From positions 1 through 45,324 of the forward strand of contig JBFEUI010000007.1 of the NCBI GenBank assembly GCA_041547565.1: a stretch of DNA of 45,324 bases, in the 5' to 3' direction. Of the stretch, positions 1 to 7,501 are shown one piece after another. The stretch comes from JBFEUI01 sp041547565 (lineage in GTDB: Bacteria > Pseudomonadota > Gammaproteobacteria > Thiohalomonadales > Thiohalomonadaceae). The notes below the pieces were generated by a model. That model had not been told where the DNA came from. It did not search any database and worked only from the letters and a program-made list of their open reading frames with translations. Within the stretch, counting starts at the first letter, position 1. Each line of letters begins with the position of its first letter. Made by a program: the position numbers and the translations under genes.

Positions 1-24
1 GTTCGACTCCGGCCGTCGGCACCA
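1..24 (+). tRNA. 3' end of a tRNA gene, probably tRNA-Leu (truncated by window edge)
   Basis: The first 24 bases read as the last T-stem base, a 7-base T loop (TTCGACT), the 3' T-stem strand (CCGGC), a 7-base acceptor strand (CGTCGGC), discriminator A and an encoded CCA. The tail resembles gammaproteobacterial tRNA-Leu genes (GCCG...CGGCACCA), and a tRNA-Leu commonly lies between secG and nuoA or nusA in this class. The anticodon is outside the window, so the amino acid is inferred. Confidence 0.8.
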
Positions 25-33
25 TACACAAGT

Positions 34-72
34 AACCCGCATCTGTTTTTTCAGGTGTGGGTTTTCTTTTTT
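34..72 (+). terminator. Rho-independent terminator of the tRNA transcript
   Basis: A 12-bp stem (34-45 with 52-63, including two G-U pairs) closes a six-T loop and is followed by a T-rich run to position 72. It starts ten bases after the CCA end, as expected for a tRNA terminator. Confidence 0.85.
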
Positions 73-163
73 GGGCGAACCGGCACGGTGCCCGTGCGGT
101 GGACTGCGCCGCCGATGGCGGCTGGCCCTGACGGGCGCACTGCGTGCGTCCCACCCTGCGGAT

Positions 164-225
164 GGTTGACTCCAGCCGTCGGCACCCTGCACATATGACC
201 CGTATCAGGTTTATCCTGGTATGTT
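164..225 (+). repeat. Degenerate duplicate of the tRNA 3' end and its terminator
   Basis: Bases 164-186 match the tRNA tail at 1-23 with one deleted base in the T loop and one G-to-A change. The similarity continues past the CCA position into the terminator (ACCCGTATCAGG...CCTGGTATG compared with ACCCGCATCTG...CAGGTGTGG). The copy cannot be a functional tRNA because the upstream part is missing. It looks like an attachment-site scar or a local duplication. Confidence 0.6.
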
Positions 226-526
226 CTTTATAGCCAGTTGTTGCGGGTAACGAGTGGGTAGGATCTGCTCATTTCGTCTCTCGTTTGTAACGAATCCAGT
301 TGCTGTGACCCCGCGCCGTCGTAAAATTTCACGGGAAAACTCTTAGGAAATAGTGTTAAAATGGGCGTTTGATGATGGCTTTTCAGTGGGCCTGAAGCGT
401 GGGCTGACAACCTGTCTGGATGATATTTTTTTATGTTGATAAAGCTACTCGGAAATGTCCTAAGTTTTTGATAACTATTGAAACATTAGGGTCATACAAA
501 GAACTTTATTAAACATAAATATTATA

Positions 527-556
527 ACTATAGAGTTGTCTTGACACCTCTATAGT
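527..556. promoter_or_regulatory. Inverted repeat overlapping the nuo -35 element (candidate operator)
   Basis: ACTATAGAG (527-535) and CTCTATAGT (548-556) are perfect 9-bp inverted arms separated by 12 bases. The -35 hexamer lies between the arms, so a bound dimer would block or help polymerase at the promoter. The regulator is not identified. Confidence 0.5.
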
Positions 557-569
557 CACTCCCTAGACT
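541..569 (+). promoter_or_regulatory. Predicted sigma-70 promoter of the nuo operon
   Basis: TTGACA at 541-546 matches the -35 consensus completely. It is followed after 17 bases by TAGACT (564-569), a 4-of-6 match to the -10 element. The predicted start near 576 gives a leader of about 70 bases before nuoA. An A+T rich tract lies just upstream. No other promoter of similar quality is seen before nuoA. Confidence 0.55.
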
Positions 570-589
570 GCCGCGTACATGCTGAAAAT

Positions 590-603
590 CTGATATAGAT
601 CAA
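590..603. promoter_or_regulatory. FNR/ANR-like box upstream of nuoA
   Basis: CTGAT-ATAG-ATCAA matches the FNR-family palindrome TTGAT-N4-ATCAA at 9 of 10 defined bases. It lies about 20 bases downstream of the predicted nuo start site, a position that would suit oxygen-dependent repression. FNR and ArcA control of nuo is known in Escherichia coli; control here is inferred. Confidence 0.45.
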
Positions 604-648
604 AGACGCAGTCTATGCGTTACCTATTTAGGGGTAAGAAGAATAACC

Positions 649-1005
649 ATGCTGGAAAATTATTTGCCCGTTTTGATTTTTGTTATTGTCGGCCTGGTGT
701 TCGGCTCGATGATGATAATCCTGGGTTTCCTGCTTTCTCCCAACCGCCCCGACAGCGAAAAACTCTCACCCTATGAATGTGGTTTCGAGGCATTCGAAGA
801 TGCACGCATGAAATTCGACGTGCGTTACTATCTGGTCGCTATTCTGTTCATCATCTTCGATCTGGAAATTGCGTTCCTGTTCCCCTGGGCCGTTGTGCTG
901 CGTGACATCGGCATGTTCGGTTTCCTGGCCATGGTTCTGTTCCTCGGAATCCTGGTGATCGGTTTCATCTATGAGTGGAAGAAAGGTGCCCTGACATGGG
1001 AATAA
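649..1005 (+). CDS. nuoA: NADH-quinone oxidoreductase subunit A
   Basis: This is the small membrane subunit of respiratory complex I, which carries electrons from NADH to quinone and pumps protons across the inner membrane. The 118-residue length and three predicted membrane helices (about 7-30, 62-83, 88-110) are normal for NuoA. The family signature PYECGFEAFEDAR is present near residues 42-54, in the loop that faces the quinone channel. It is the first gene of a 14-gene operon and its stop overlaps the start of nuoB. The start is the first ATG in frame after an AGGGG/AAGAAG-type ribosome site. Confidence 0.97.
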   Translation: MLENYLPVLIFVIVGLVFGSMMIILGFLLSPNRPDSEKLSPYECGFEAFEDARMKFDVRYYLVAILFIIFDLEIAFLFPWAVVLRDIGMFGFLAMVLFLGILVIGFIYEWKKGALTWE

Positions 1006-1475
1006 TCGAAGGCAGGCTTGAGCAGGGCTTTGTCACTACCACGGCCGACAAACTCATCAACTGGGCCCGCACCGGTTCCATGTGGCCGATGACCTTCGGC
1101 CTGGCCTGTTGTGCGGTGGAAATGATGCAGGCCGGTGCATCGCGTTACGACCTGGACCGTTTTGGCATTATCTTCCGCCCCAGCCCGCGCCAGTCCGATG
1201 TGATGATTGTTGCAGGGACCCTGACCAATAAAATGGCCCCGGCCCTGCGCAAGGTTTACGACCAGATGGCCGAGCCGCGCTGGGTCATCTCCATGGGTTC
1301 CTGTGCCAACGGTGGCGGCTATTACCACTATTCCTATGCCGTGGTGCGCGGGTGCGACCGCGTTGTGCCGGTTGATATCTACGTGCCCGGTTGTCCGCCA
1401 ACCGCTGAAGCGCTGCTGTACGGGATTCTGCAGTTGCAGAACAAGATCCGGCGCACCAATACCATTGCCCGCTAA
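996..1475 (+). CDS. nuoB: NADH-quinone oxidoreductase subunit B
   Basis: NuoB holds iron-sulfur cluster N2, the last carrier before quinone, at the joint between the peripheral arm and the membrane arm. The ligand cysteines are visible as the adjacent pair Cys38-Cys39 (LACCAVE), Cys103 (GSCANGGG) and Cys133 (VPGCPP). The ATG at 996 is chosen over an upstream in-frame ATG at 975. It gives the usual N-terminus (MGIIEG) and length (159 aa) and has AAAGGTG at a normal distance. The gene overlaps the end of nuoA by ten bases, implying translational coupling. Confidence 0.96.
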   Translation: MGIIEGRLEQGFVTTTADKLINWARTGSMWPMTFGLACCAVEMMQAGASRYDLDRFGIIFRPSPRQSDVMIVAGTLTNKMAPALRKVYDQMAEPRWVISMGSCANGGGYYHYSYAVVRGCDRVVPVDIYVPGCPPTAEALLYGILQLQNKIRRTNTIAR

Positions 1476-1494
1476 ACGATAACGAAACAACGAT

Positions 1495-2115
1495 ATGTCT
1501 CAGTATTATCAGGGTTTGTCAGAGAAGGTGGCATCACGCTTCGGCGATCTCGTCAGCTGCAAGGTTGAAATGGGAGAACTGACCATTGAAGTGCCGCGCG
1601 AACAATTGTTGCAGGTTTGCCGCGCACTGCACGATGAAGCACCGTTCGAGTTCGAAATGTTGATCGACCTGTGTGGCGTGGATTATTCCGCCTACGGTGA
1701 GGGCCACTGGCAGGGCGAGCGCTTTGCCGTTGTCTACCATCTGCTGTCAGTCAAAAACAACCACCGCATCCGTGTGCGTACCTTTGCTGCCGATGAGATG
1801 CCGATTGTCGACTCGGTGATCGATATCTGGAACGGCGTAAACTGGTTCGAGCGCGAGGCGTTCGACCTCTACGGCATCATCTTCGACGGCCATCCTGACC
1901 TGCGTCGCCTCCTTACCGACTACGGCTTTATCGGCCATCCGTTCCGCAAGGATTTCCCGATGGTCGGCAATGTCGAGATGCGCTATGACCCGGAGAAGAA
2001 GCGCGTCGTCTATGAGCCGGTAAGCATCGAGGCGCGTGCCCAGGTGACCCGCGTAATACGCCACGACCACCGCTACGTCGAACCCGCAACAGAAGGGGAG
2101 GGTGAAGGTGCCTGA
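1495..2115 (+). CDS. nuoC: NADH-quinone oxidoreductase subunit C
   Basis: This is a hydrophilic subunit of the peripheral arm (the 30-kDa subunit of mitochondrial complex I) that packs against NuoD and NuoI. The 206-residue protein contains the family signature around residues 117-140 (NWFEREAFDLYGIIFDGHPDLRR, read in two parts). It is separate from nuoD, unlike the fused nuoCD of Escherichia coli. The last bases of the gene carry the ribosome site of nuoD, which overlaps it. Confidence 0.96.
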   Translation: MSQYYQGLSEKVASRFGDLVSCKVEMGELTIEVPREQLLQVCRALHDEAPFEFEMLIDLCGVDYSAYGEGHWQGERFAVVYHLLSVKNNHRIRVRTFAADEMPIVDSVIDIWNGVNWFEREAFDLYGIIFDGHPDLRRLLTDYGFIGHPFRKDFPMVGNVEMRYDPEKKRVVYEPVSIEARAQVTRVIRHDHRYVEPATEGEGEGA

Positions 2116-3364
2116 GATTCGTAACTACACCTTGAACTTCGGCCCCCAGCACCCTGCCGCACACGGGGTGCTGCGTTTGGTGCTGGAGATGGACGGCGAG
2201 GTCATTGAACGTGCCGATCCGCATATCGGTCTGCTGCATCGTGGTACTGAAAAACTGGCCGAGCAGAAGCAGTACGTGCAGAGCCTGCCCTACATGGACC
2301 GCCTCGATTACGTCTCGATGATGAGCAACGAGCACGGTTATGTGATGGCAATTGAGAAGATGCTGGGCATCGAGGTGCCGGAACGCGCACAGTACATCCG
2401 TGTGATGTTCGATGAGATTACCCGCATCCTTAACCACATGCTGTGGCTCGGTTCCCACTCGCTCGACGTGGGTGCCATGACAATGTTCCTCTACTGCTTC
2501 CGTGAGCGTGAGGATCTGATGGATGCCTACGAGGCGGTATCCGGTGCGCGTCTGCACGCCGCCTACTACCGTCCGGGCGGTGTCTATCGCGACCTGCCCG
2601 ATCGCATGCCGCAGTTCTCCGGTGCCACCAAGTACCATAATGAAAAAGAGATCGCGCGCCTGAACGAAAATCGCCAGGGTTCGCTGCTTGATTTTATTGA
2701 GGACTTTACCAACCGCTTCCCCGGTTATATCGACGAGTACGAGACCCTGCTGACCGACAACCGCATCTGGAAGCAGCGTCTGGTCAACATCGGCGTGGTC
2801 TCACCCGAACGCGCGTTGCAGCTGGGGCTGACCGGACCGATGCTGCGTGGTTCCGGCATCGAGTGGGATCTGCGCAAGAAGCAGCCCTACGAGGTGTACG
2901 ACAAGCTCGACTTTGATATCCCGATCGGGGTTAACGGTGACTCCTACGACCGTTACCTGGTACGCATCGAAGAGCTGCGCCAGTCCAACCGCATTATCAA
3001 GCAGTGTATCGACTGGCTGCGCAAGAATCCCGGTCCGGTGATGACCGATGACCACAAGGTTGCCCCGCCGTCGCGTGAACACATGAAGGGTGACATGGAA
3101 TCGCTGATTCACCACTTCAAGCTCTTCAGCGAGGGCTTCACTGTACCCGAGGGCGAGGCCTACGCGGCCGTGGAACATCCCAAGGGCGAGTTTGGCATTT
3201 ATATCGTCTCCGATGGGGCGAACAAACCCTATCGGCTGAAGATCCGTGCACCGGGTTTTGCCCACATGGCGGCAATGGATGAGATGGTTCGTGGCCACAT
3301 GCTGGCCGACGTGGTGGCCGTGATCGGCACCATGGATATTGTTTTTGGGGAGATTGACCGCTGA
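2108..3364 (+). CDS. nuoD: NADH-quinone oxidoreductase subunit D
   Basis: The 49-kDa-type subunit forms the quinone-binding pocket with NuoB and descends from the NiFe-hydrogenase large subunit. The N-terminal FGPQHPAAHGVLRL and the DPHIGLLHRGTEKL motif carry the histidines that line the quinone site. The start is set at the GTG at 2108: the ribosome site AAGGGGAG (2093-2100) is 7 bases away, while the GTG at 2102 would leave only one. This start also gives the usual (M)PEIRNYTLNFGPQHP beginning and 418 residues. It overlaps nuoC by eight bases, and its stop (TGATG) overlaps the nuoE start. Confidence 0.95.
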   Translation: MPEIRNYTLNFGPQHPAAHGVLRLVLEMDGEVIERADPHIGLLHRGTEKLAEQKQYVQSLPYMDRLDYVSMMSNEHGYVMAIEKMLGIEVPERAQYIRVMFDEITRILNHMLWLGSHSLDVGAMTMFLYCFREREDLMDAYEAVSGARLHAAYYRPGGVYRDLPDRMPQFSGATKYHNEKEIARLNENRQGSLLDFIEDFTNRFPGYIDEYETLLTDNRIWKQRLVNIGVVSPERALQLGLTGPMLRGSGIEWDLRKKQPYEVYDKLDFDIPIGVNGDSYDRYLVRIEELRQSNRIIKQCIDWLRKNPGPVMTDDHKVAPPSREHMKGDMESLIHHFKLFSEGFTVPEGEAYAAVEHPKGEFGIYIVSDGANKPYRLKIRAPGFAHMAAMDEMVRGHMLADVVAVIGTMDIVFGEIDR

Positions 3365-3858
3365 TGGCAGAGAATCAAACAGCCATGCTGACGGCCGAGT
3401 CACGTGCAGAGATCGATAGCTGGATCGCCAAGTATCCGCCCGAGCGCAAGCAGTCCGCCGTCATGGCAGCACTGCGCATCGCCCAGGATCAGAACGGCGG
3501 CTGGCTGACCAATGAACTGATGGACGAGATCGCCGACTACCTGGAGATGCCGCCGATTCACGTCTACGAGGTGGCTACCTTCTATTCCATGTACGAGCGT
3601 GAGCCGGTGGGTCGCCACAAGATCTGTATCTGTACCAACATCTCCTGCATGCTGCGTGGCTCCGACGAGGTTGTTGAGCACCTGCAGAACCGCCTCGGCA
3701 TCAAGCTTGGCGAAACCACTGACGACGGCAAATTTACCCTGAAAGAGGTGGAGTGCCTGGGTGCCTGTGTCAATGCACCTGTGGCCCAGATCGCGCGGGA
3801 CTATCATGAACACCTGACGCCGGAGACCATCGATTCGATTCTCGATGGGCTGGAGTAA
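3364..3858 (+). CDS. nuoE: NADH-quinone oxidoreductase subunit E
   Basis: NuoE is the 24-kDa-type subunit of the NADH dehydrogenase module, with a thioredoxin-like fold binding the 2Fe-2S cluster N1a. The four ligands are visible as Cys90-x4-Cys95 (CTNISC) and Cys131-x3-Cys135 (CLGAC). Its 164 residues are typical. The ATG shares one base with the nuoD stop, and nuoF follows after four bases, so the three genes are tightly coupled. Confidence 0.96.
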   Translation: MAENQTAMLTAESRAEIDSWIAKYPPERKQSAVMAALRIAQDQNGGWLTNELMDEIADYLEMPPIHVYEVATFYSMYEREPVGRHKICICTNISCMLRGSDEVVEHLQNRLGIKLGETTDDGKFTLKEVECLGACVNAPVAQIARDYHEHLTPETIDSILDGLE

Positions 3859-3862
3859 TACG

Positions 3863-5128
3863 ATGGCGAACGACGTCTGCTACAGAACCCTACACCTGGA
3901 CAACTCGTGGAAACTCGACACCTACCGTGATGCCGGTGGCTACGAGGTGATTACCAAGATCCTCAAGGAGAAGACCTCTCCCGATGAGTTGATCGAAGAG
4001 CTGAAGGTCTCCGCCCTGCGCGGTCGGGGCGGTGCCGGTTTTCCCACCGGCCTGAAGTGGAGCTTCATGCCGCGTGGTGCCGAGGGACAGAAGTATATTG
4101 TCTGTAACTCGGACGAGGGTGAGCCCGGCACCTGCAAGGACCGCGATATCCTGCGCTACAATCCCCATCAGCTGATCGAGGGAATGATAATTGCCGGCTA
4201 CTGCATCGGTGCCAGCCAGGGCTACAACTATATCCGTGGCGAATTCTGGGAGCCCTACGAGCGTTTCCAGGGCGCCATCGAGGAGGCCCGTGCCGCCGGT
4301 CTGCTGGGCAAGAATATCCTCGGCAGCGGTTTCGATTTCGATCTTGAGGTTCACCTCGGCGGCGGGGCCTATGTCTGCGGCGAAGAGACCGCACTGCTCG
4401 AATCCATCGAGGGCAAGAAGGGCCAGCCGCGTTTCAAGCCGCCGTTCCCGGCCAGTTACGGTCTGTATGGCCGCCCGACCACCATCAACAACACCGAGAC
4501 TCTGGCCTCCGTGCCGGTGATTCTGAAAAACGGTGGCAACTGGTTCCTGGAACTGGGCAAGCCCAACAATGGCGGCAACAAGATCTTCTCTGTCTCCGGT
4601 CACGTCAACAAGCCCGGCAACTACGAGGTGCCGATGGGCATGCCGTTCGCTGAACTGCTGGAGATGGCAGGTGGCGTGCGCGATGGCCATACCCTGAAGG
4701 CGGTGATCCCCGGTGGCAGTTCCACCCCGGTGCTGCCTGCCGATGTGGCCATGGAGATGAACATGGATTACGACTCCATTGCCCAGGCCGGCTCCATGCT
4801 GGGTGCCGGTTCGGTCATCGTGATGGACGAGACCACCTGCATGGTGAAGGTACTGGCGCGGCTCTCTCACTTCTACTTTGAAGAGTCGTGCGGACAGTGT
4901 ACCCCCTGCCGCGAGGGAACCGGCTGGCTGTCACGTGTGGTGCACCGCATCGAACACGGGCAGGGGCACCAGGAGGACCTGGATCAGTTAATCGATGTGG
5001 CGACCAATATCTCAGGACGCACGATTTGCGCGCTGGGCGATGCCGCCGCAATGCCGGTACAGAGTTTCGTTACACGTTTCCGTGACGAATTCCAGTACCA
5101 CATCGATCACAAAAAGTGCATGGTTTAA
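3863..5128 (+). CDS. nuoF: NADH-quinone oxidoreductase subunit F (NADH/FMN-binding)
   Basis: This is the 51-kDa-type subunit where NADH is oxidised by FMN. The glycine-rich GRGGAGFPTG at 54-63 is the FMN site, and GGGAYVCGEETALL near 170-183 belongs to the NADH/FMN pocket. Cluster N3 is bound by Cys343, Cys346, Cys349 (SCGQCTPC) and Cys389. The ATG at 3863 is preferred over an in-frame ATG at 3845, which lies inside nuoE. The preferred start has TGGAG seven bases upstream and gives 421 residues, the normal length. Confidence 0.96.
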   Translation: MANDVCYRTLHLDNSWKLDTYRDAGGYEVITKILKEKTSPDELIEELKVSALRGRGGAGFPTGLKWSFMPRGAEGQKYIVCNSDEGEPGTCKDRDILRYNPHQLIEGMIIAGYCIGASQGYNYIRGEFWEPYERFQGAIEEARAAGLLGKNILGSGFDFDLEVHLGGGAYVCGEETALLESIEGKKGQPRFKPPFPASYGLYGRPTTINNTETLASVPVILKNGGNWFLELGKPNNGGNKIFSVSGHVNKPGNYEVPMGMPFAELLEMAGGVRDGHTLKAVIPGGSSTPVLPADVAMEMNMDYDSIAQAGSMLGAGSVIVMDETTCMVKVLARLSHFYFEESCGQCTPCREGTGWLSRVVHRIEHGQGHQEDLDQLIDVATNISGRTICALGDAAAMPVQSFVTRFRDEFQYHIDHKKCMV

Positions 5129-5137
5129 GAAACGGAC

Positions 5138-7495
5138 ATGGCAAAGATCGAGATAAACGGGACTCCGCTTGAGGTAGGCGACGGCAAGATGTTGCTTGAG
5201 GTGGCCGATGAACACGGTATCACCATTCCGCGCTTCTGCTACCACAACAAGCTCTCCATTGCGGCCAGTTGCCGCATGTGTCTGGTAGAGGTGGAAAAGG
5301 CGCCGAAGCCGATGCCAGCCTGTGCCACACCGGTGACCGACGGGATGAAGGTCTTCACCCGCTCGCCCAAGGCGATTGCCGCCCAGCGAGCGGTAATGGA
5401 ATTCCTGCTGATCAACCATCCCCTCGATTGTCCGATCTGCGACCAGGGCGGTGAGTGTGACCTGCAGGAAGTGGCCATGGGTTACGGCAACGATGTGTCG
5501 CACTACCACGAGAGCAAGCGTGTCGTGGCCAGCAAGGATATCGGCCCGCTGATTGCCACCGAGATGACCCGCTGCATCCACTGTACCCGTTGCGTACGTT
5601 TCGGCCAGGAGATCGCCGGCATGATGGAACTGGGGGCGCCGGGTCGTGGTGAACACATGCACATCACCACCTATGTCGAGAACAGTGTCACCTCCGAGTT
5701 GTCGGGCAATGTCATCGATCTCTGCCCGGTCGGCGCGCTGACCTCCAAACCCTACCGTTTCCATGCCCGTCCGTGGGAGATGACCGCCGTCGCTTCGGTC
5801 TCCCCCCATGATTGCGTGGGCGCCAATACCTCGCTGCACGTGCGCCGCAATCAGGTAATGCGCGTGGTGCCGCGTGATAACGAGGCGGTTAATGAGACCT
5901 GGCTCGCCGACAGGGATCGTTTCAGCTACACCGCGCTCGACCACGCGGAACGTCTCACCGTGCCGATGATCAAAAAAGACGGCAAGTGGCAGGAGAGCGA
6001 CTGGGATACGGCACTGACCTTCGCCGCTGAAGGGTTGCGGAAGGTTGCCGAGAACAGCGGAGCAGGGCAGTTGGGTGCACTGGCCGGTTATGGTGCCACC
6101 AATGAAGAGTATTACCTATTGCAGAAACTGATGCGTGGCATCGGCAGCGGCAATATCGATCATCGCCTGCGTCAACTGAACCTCTCCGGCCAGGATGCCG
6201 CACCGGTCTTCCCTTATCTGGGCCAGGCCATTGCCGAACTGGACGGTGTGAACGCCGCGCTGCTGATTGGTTCGAATATCCGCAAGGAACAACCCTTGCT
6301 GGCCCAGCGCCTGCGCAAAGCGGTGCGTAACGGCGGTGCGCTGATGGCCATCAATCCGGTGGATTACGCGTTCAATATCCCCGTCGCACACAAGTGTATC
6401 ACCCCGGCCTCTGCCATGGTGGATGAGGCGGCGGCGGTTGCCAAAGCACTGCTTGAGATGTCAGGCGAAAGTGCGCCGGCAGATTTCAATTCCACGGTGA
6501 CCGTGACCGATGAACACAAGGCCATGGCCAGTGCATTAAAAGATGCCGAGCAGGCGACGGTGCTGGTCGGTAACCTCACCGCCCACCATCCCGAACAGGC
6601 CGCACTGGTACAGCTTGCGGCACTGGTGGCTCGCCTCTCCGGTTCGCGCTTCGGTTTTCTGGCCGAGGGCGGCAACAGTGCCGGTGCCTGGCTGGCCGGT
6701 TTCGTACCGCATCGTGACGCTGGCGGGAAGGCTGCCGGGACCACTGGCATGGATTGGCGCCAAATGACCGAATCCTCCCTGAAAGGCTATGTGCTGCTGG
6801 GCCTGGAGCCGGAACTGGACAGCATCGATACGGCCGCGCTTAGCGGCGCCGTAGAGAGTGCCGAATTTGTGGTGTCGCTCACCTCTTATGCCTCTGAATC
6901 GATGAAGGCAGGTTGCGATGTGCTGCTGCCGGTGGCGCTGACGCCGGAGACCTCCGGCAGCATGGTCAATGCCGAGGGACAGTGGCAGATATTCAATGCT
7001 GCGGTGAGTGCCCCGGGCGATGCTCGTCCCGCCTGGAAGGTACTGCGTGTGCTGGGCAACCTGTTTGACCTCGGCGGCTTTGAATTCATGTCTTCCGAGG
7101 AAGTGCGCGACGAACTCCTCGGTGCATGTGAGGCTGCAGAGGCAAGCTCGGATATCGTCTGGCAGGCGCCTACAGTGAGCGGCAAGTCAGGGGATTTGCA
7201 GCGTATCAGTGACTTTCCGATCTACGCGGTAGATGGCATGGTGCGCCGTGCCGCGCCATTGCAGGAAACCGTGGATGCCCGTCCCGCCGCCATACATGTG
7301 AACAGCGCAACGCTGGACAAGGCCGGCCTGACCGGCGAGAGCGAGGCGCGGCTGTTGCAGGACGGGAAAGAATGTGTGTTGCCACTGGTGAACGACGATA
7401 CAGTTGCCGATGACTGTGTCTATGTCGCCTGTGGCTTGACAGAAACCTCAGGACTGGGCGCCGGTTTCGGCCCGGTGCAACTGGCAAAGGTGTAA
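5138..7495 (+). CDS. nuoG: NADH-quinone oxidoreductase subunit G
   Basis: The 75-kDa-type subunit passes electrons through the peripheral arm. The ferredoxin-like N-terminus binds N1b (Cys34, Cys45, Cys48, Cys62). The His-Cys site of N5 is His94, Cys98, Cys101, Cys107, and N4 is Cys146, Cys149, Cys152, Cys196. The molybdopterin-oxidoreductase-like remainder (about 220-785) follows. At the place where Escherichia coli NuoG has the extra N7 cysteines (CxxCxxxC) only Cys226 is present, so N7 is expected to be absent, as in mitochondrial and alphaproteobacterial enzymes. At 785 residues it is shorter than the 900-residue enterobacterial form. Confidence 0.95.
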   Translation: MAKIEINGTPLEVGDGKMLLEVADEHGITIPRFCYHNKLSIAASCRMCLVEVEKAPKPMPACATPVTDGMKVFTRSPKAIAAQRAVMEFLLINHPLDCPICDQGGECDLQEVAMGYGNDVSHYHESKRVVASKDIGPLIATEMTRCIHCTRCVRFGQEIAGMMELGAPGRGEHMHITTYVENSVTSELSGNVIDLCPVGALTSKPYRFHARPWEMTAVASVSPHDCVGANTSLHVRRNQVMRVVPRDNEAVNETWLADRDRFSYTALDHAERLTVPMIKKDGKWQESDWDTALTFAAEGLRKVAENSGAGQLGALAGYGATNEEYYLLQKLMRGIGSGNIDHRLRQLNLSGQDAAPVFPYLGQAIAELDGVNAALLIGSNIRKEQPLLAQRLRKAVRNGGALMAINPVDYAFNIPVAHKCITPASAMVDEAAAVAKALLEMSGESAPADFNSTVTVTDEHKAMASALKDAEQATVLVGNLTAHHPEQAALVQLAALVARLSGSRFGFLAEGGNSAGAWLAGFVPHRDAGGKAAGTTGMDWRQMTESSLKGYVLLGLEPELDSIDTAALSGAVESAEFVVSLTSYASESMKAGCDVLLPVALTPETSGSMVNAEGQWQIFNAAVSAPGDARPAWKVLRVLGNLFDLGGFEFMSSEEVRDELLGACEAAEASSDIVWQAPTVSGKSGDLQRISDFPIYAVDGMVRRAAPLQETVDARPAAIHVNSATLDKAGLTGESEARLLQDGKECVLPLVNDDTVADDCVYVACGLTETSGLGAGFGPVQLAKV

Positions 7496-7501
7496 TCATC
7501 C

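Larger units (their letters stand above)
73..648. other. Gene-free region between tRNA and nuoA
   Basis: No convincing gene is seen here; a 60-codon reading frame on the minus strand (228-410) has no ribosome site or recognisable protein. Bases 81-160 are G+C rich and can form several short hairpins, for example GCCGCC/GGCGGC at 108-122. Bases 164-225 are a degenerate copy of the tRNA tail plus terminator. Bases about 424-540 are strongly A+T rich and lead into the nuoA promoter region. Confidence 0.75.

Noticed and set aside
228..410. 60-codon reading frame on the minus strand between tRNA and nuoA
   Set aside because: No ribosome site, no recognisable protein features, and it runs across the degraded repeat flank; better explained as chance.
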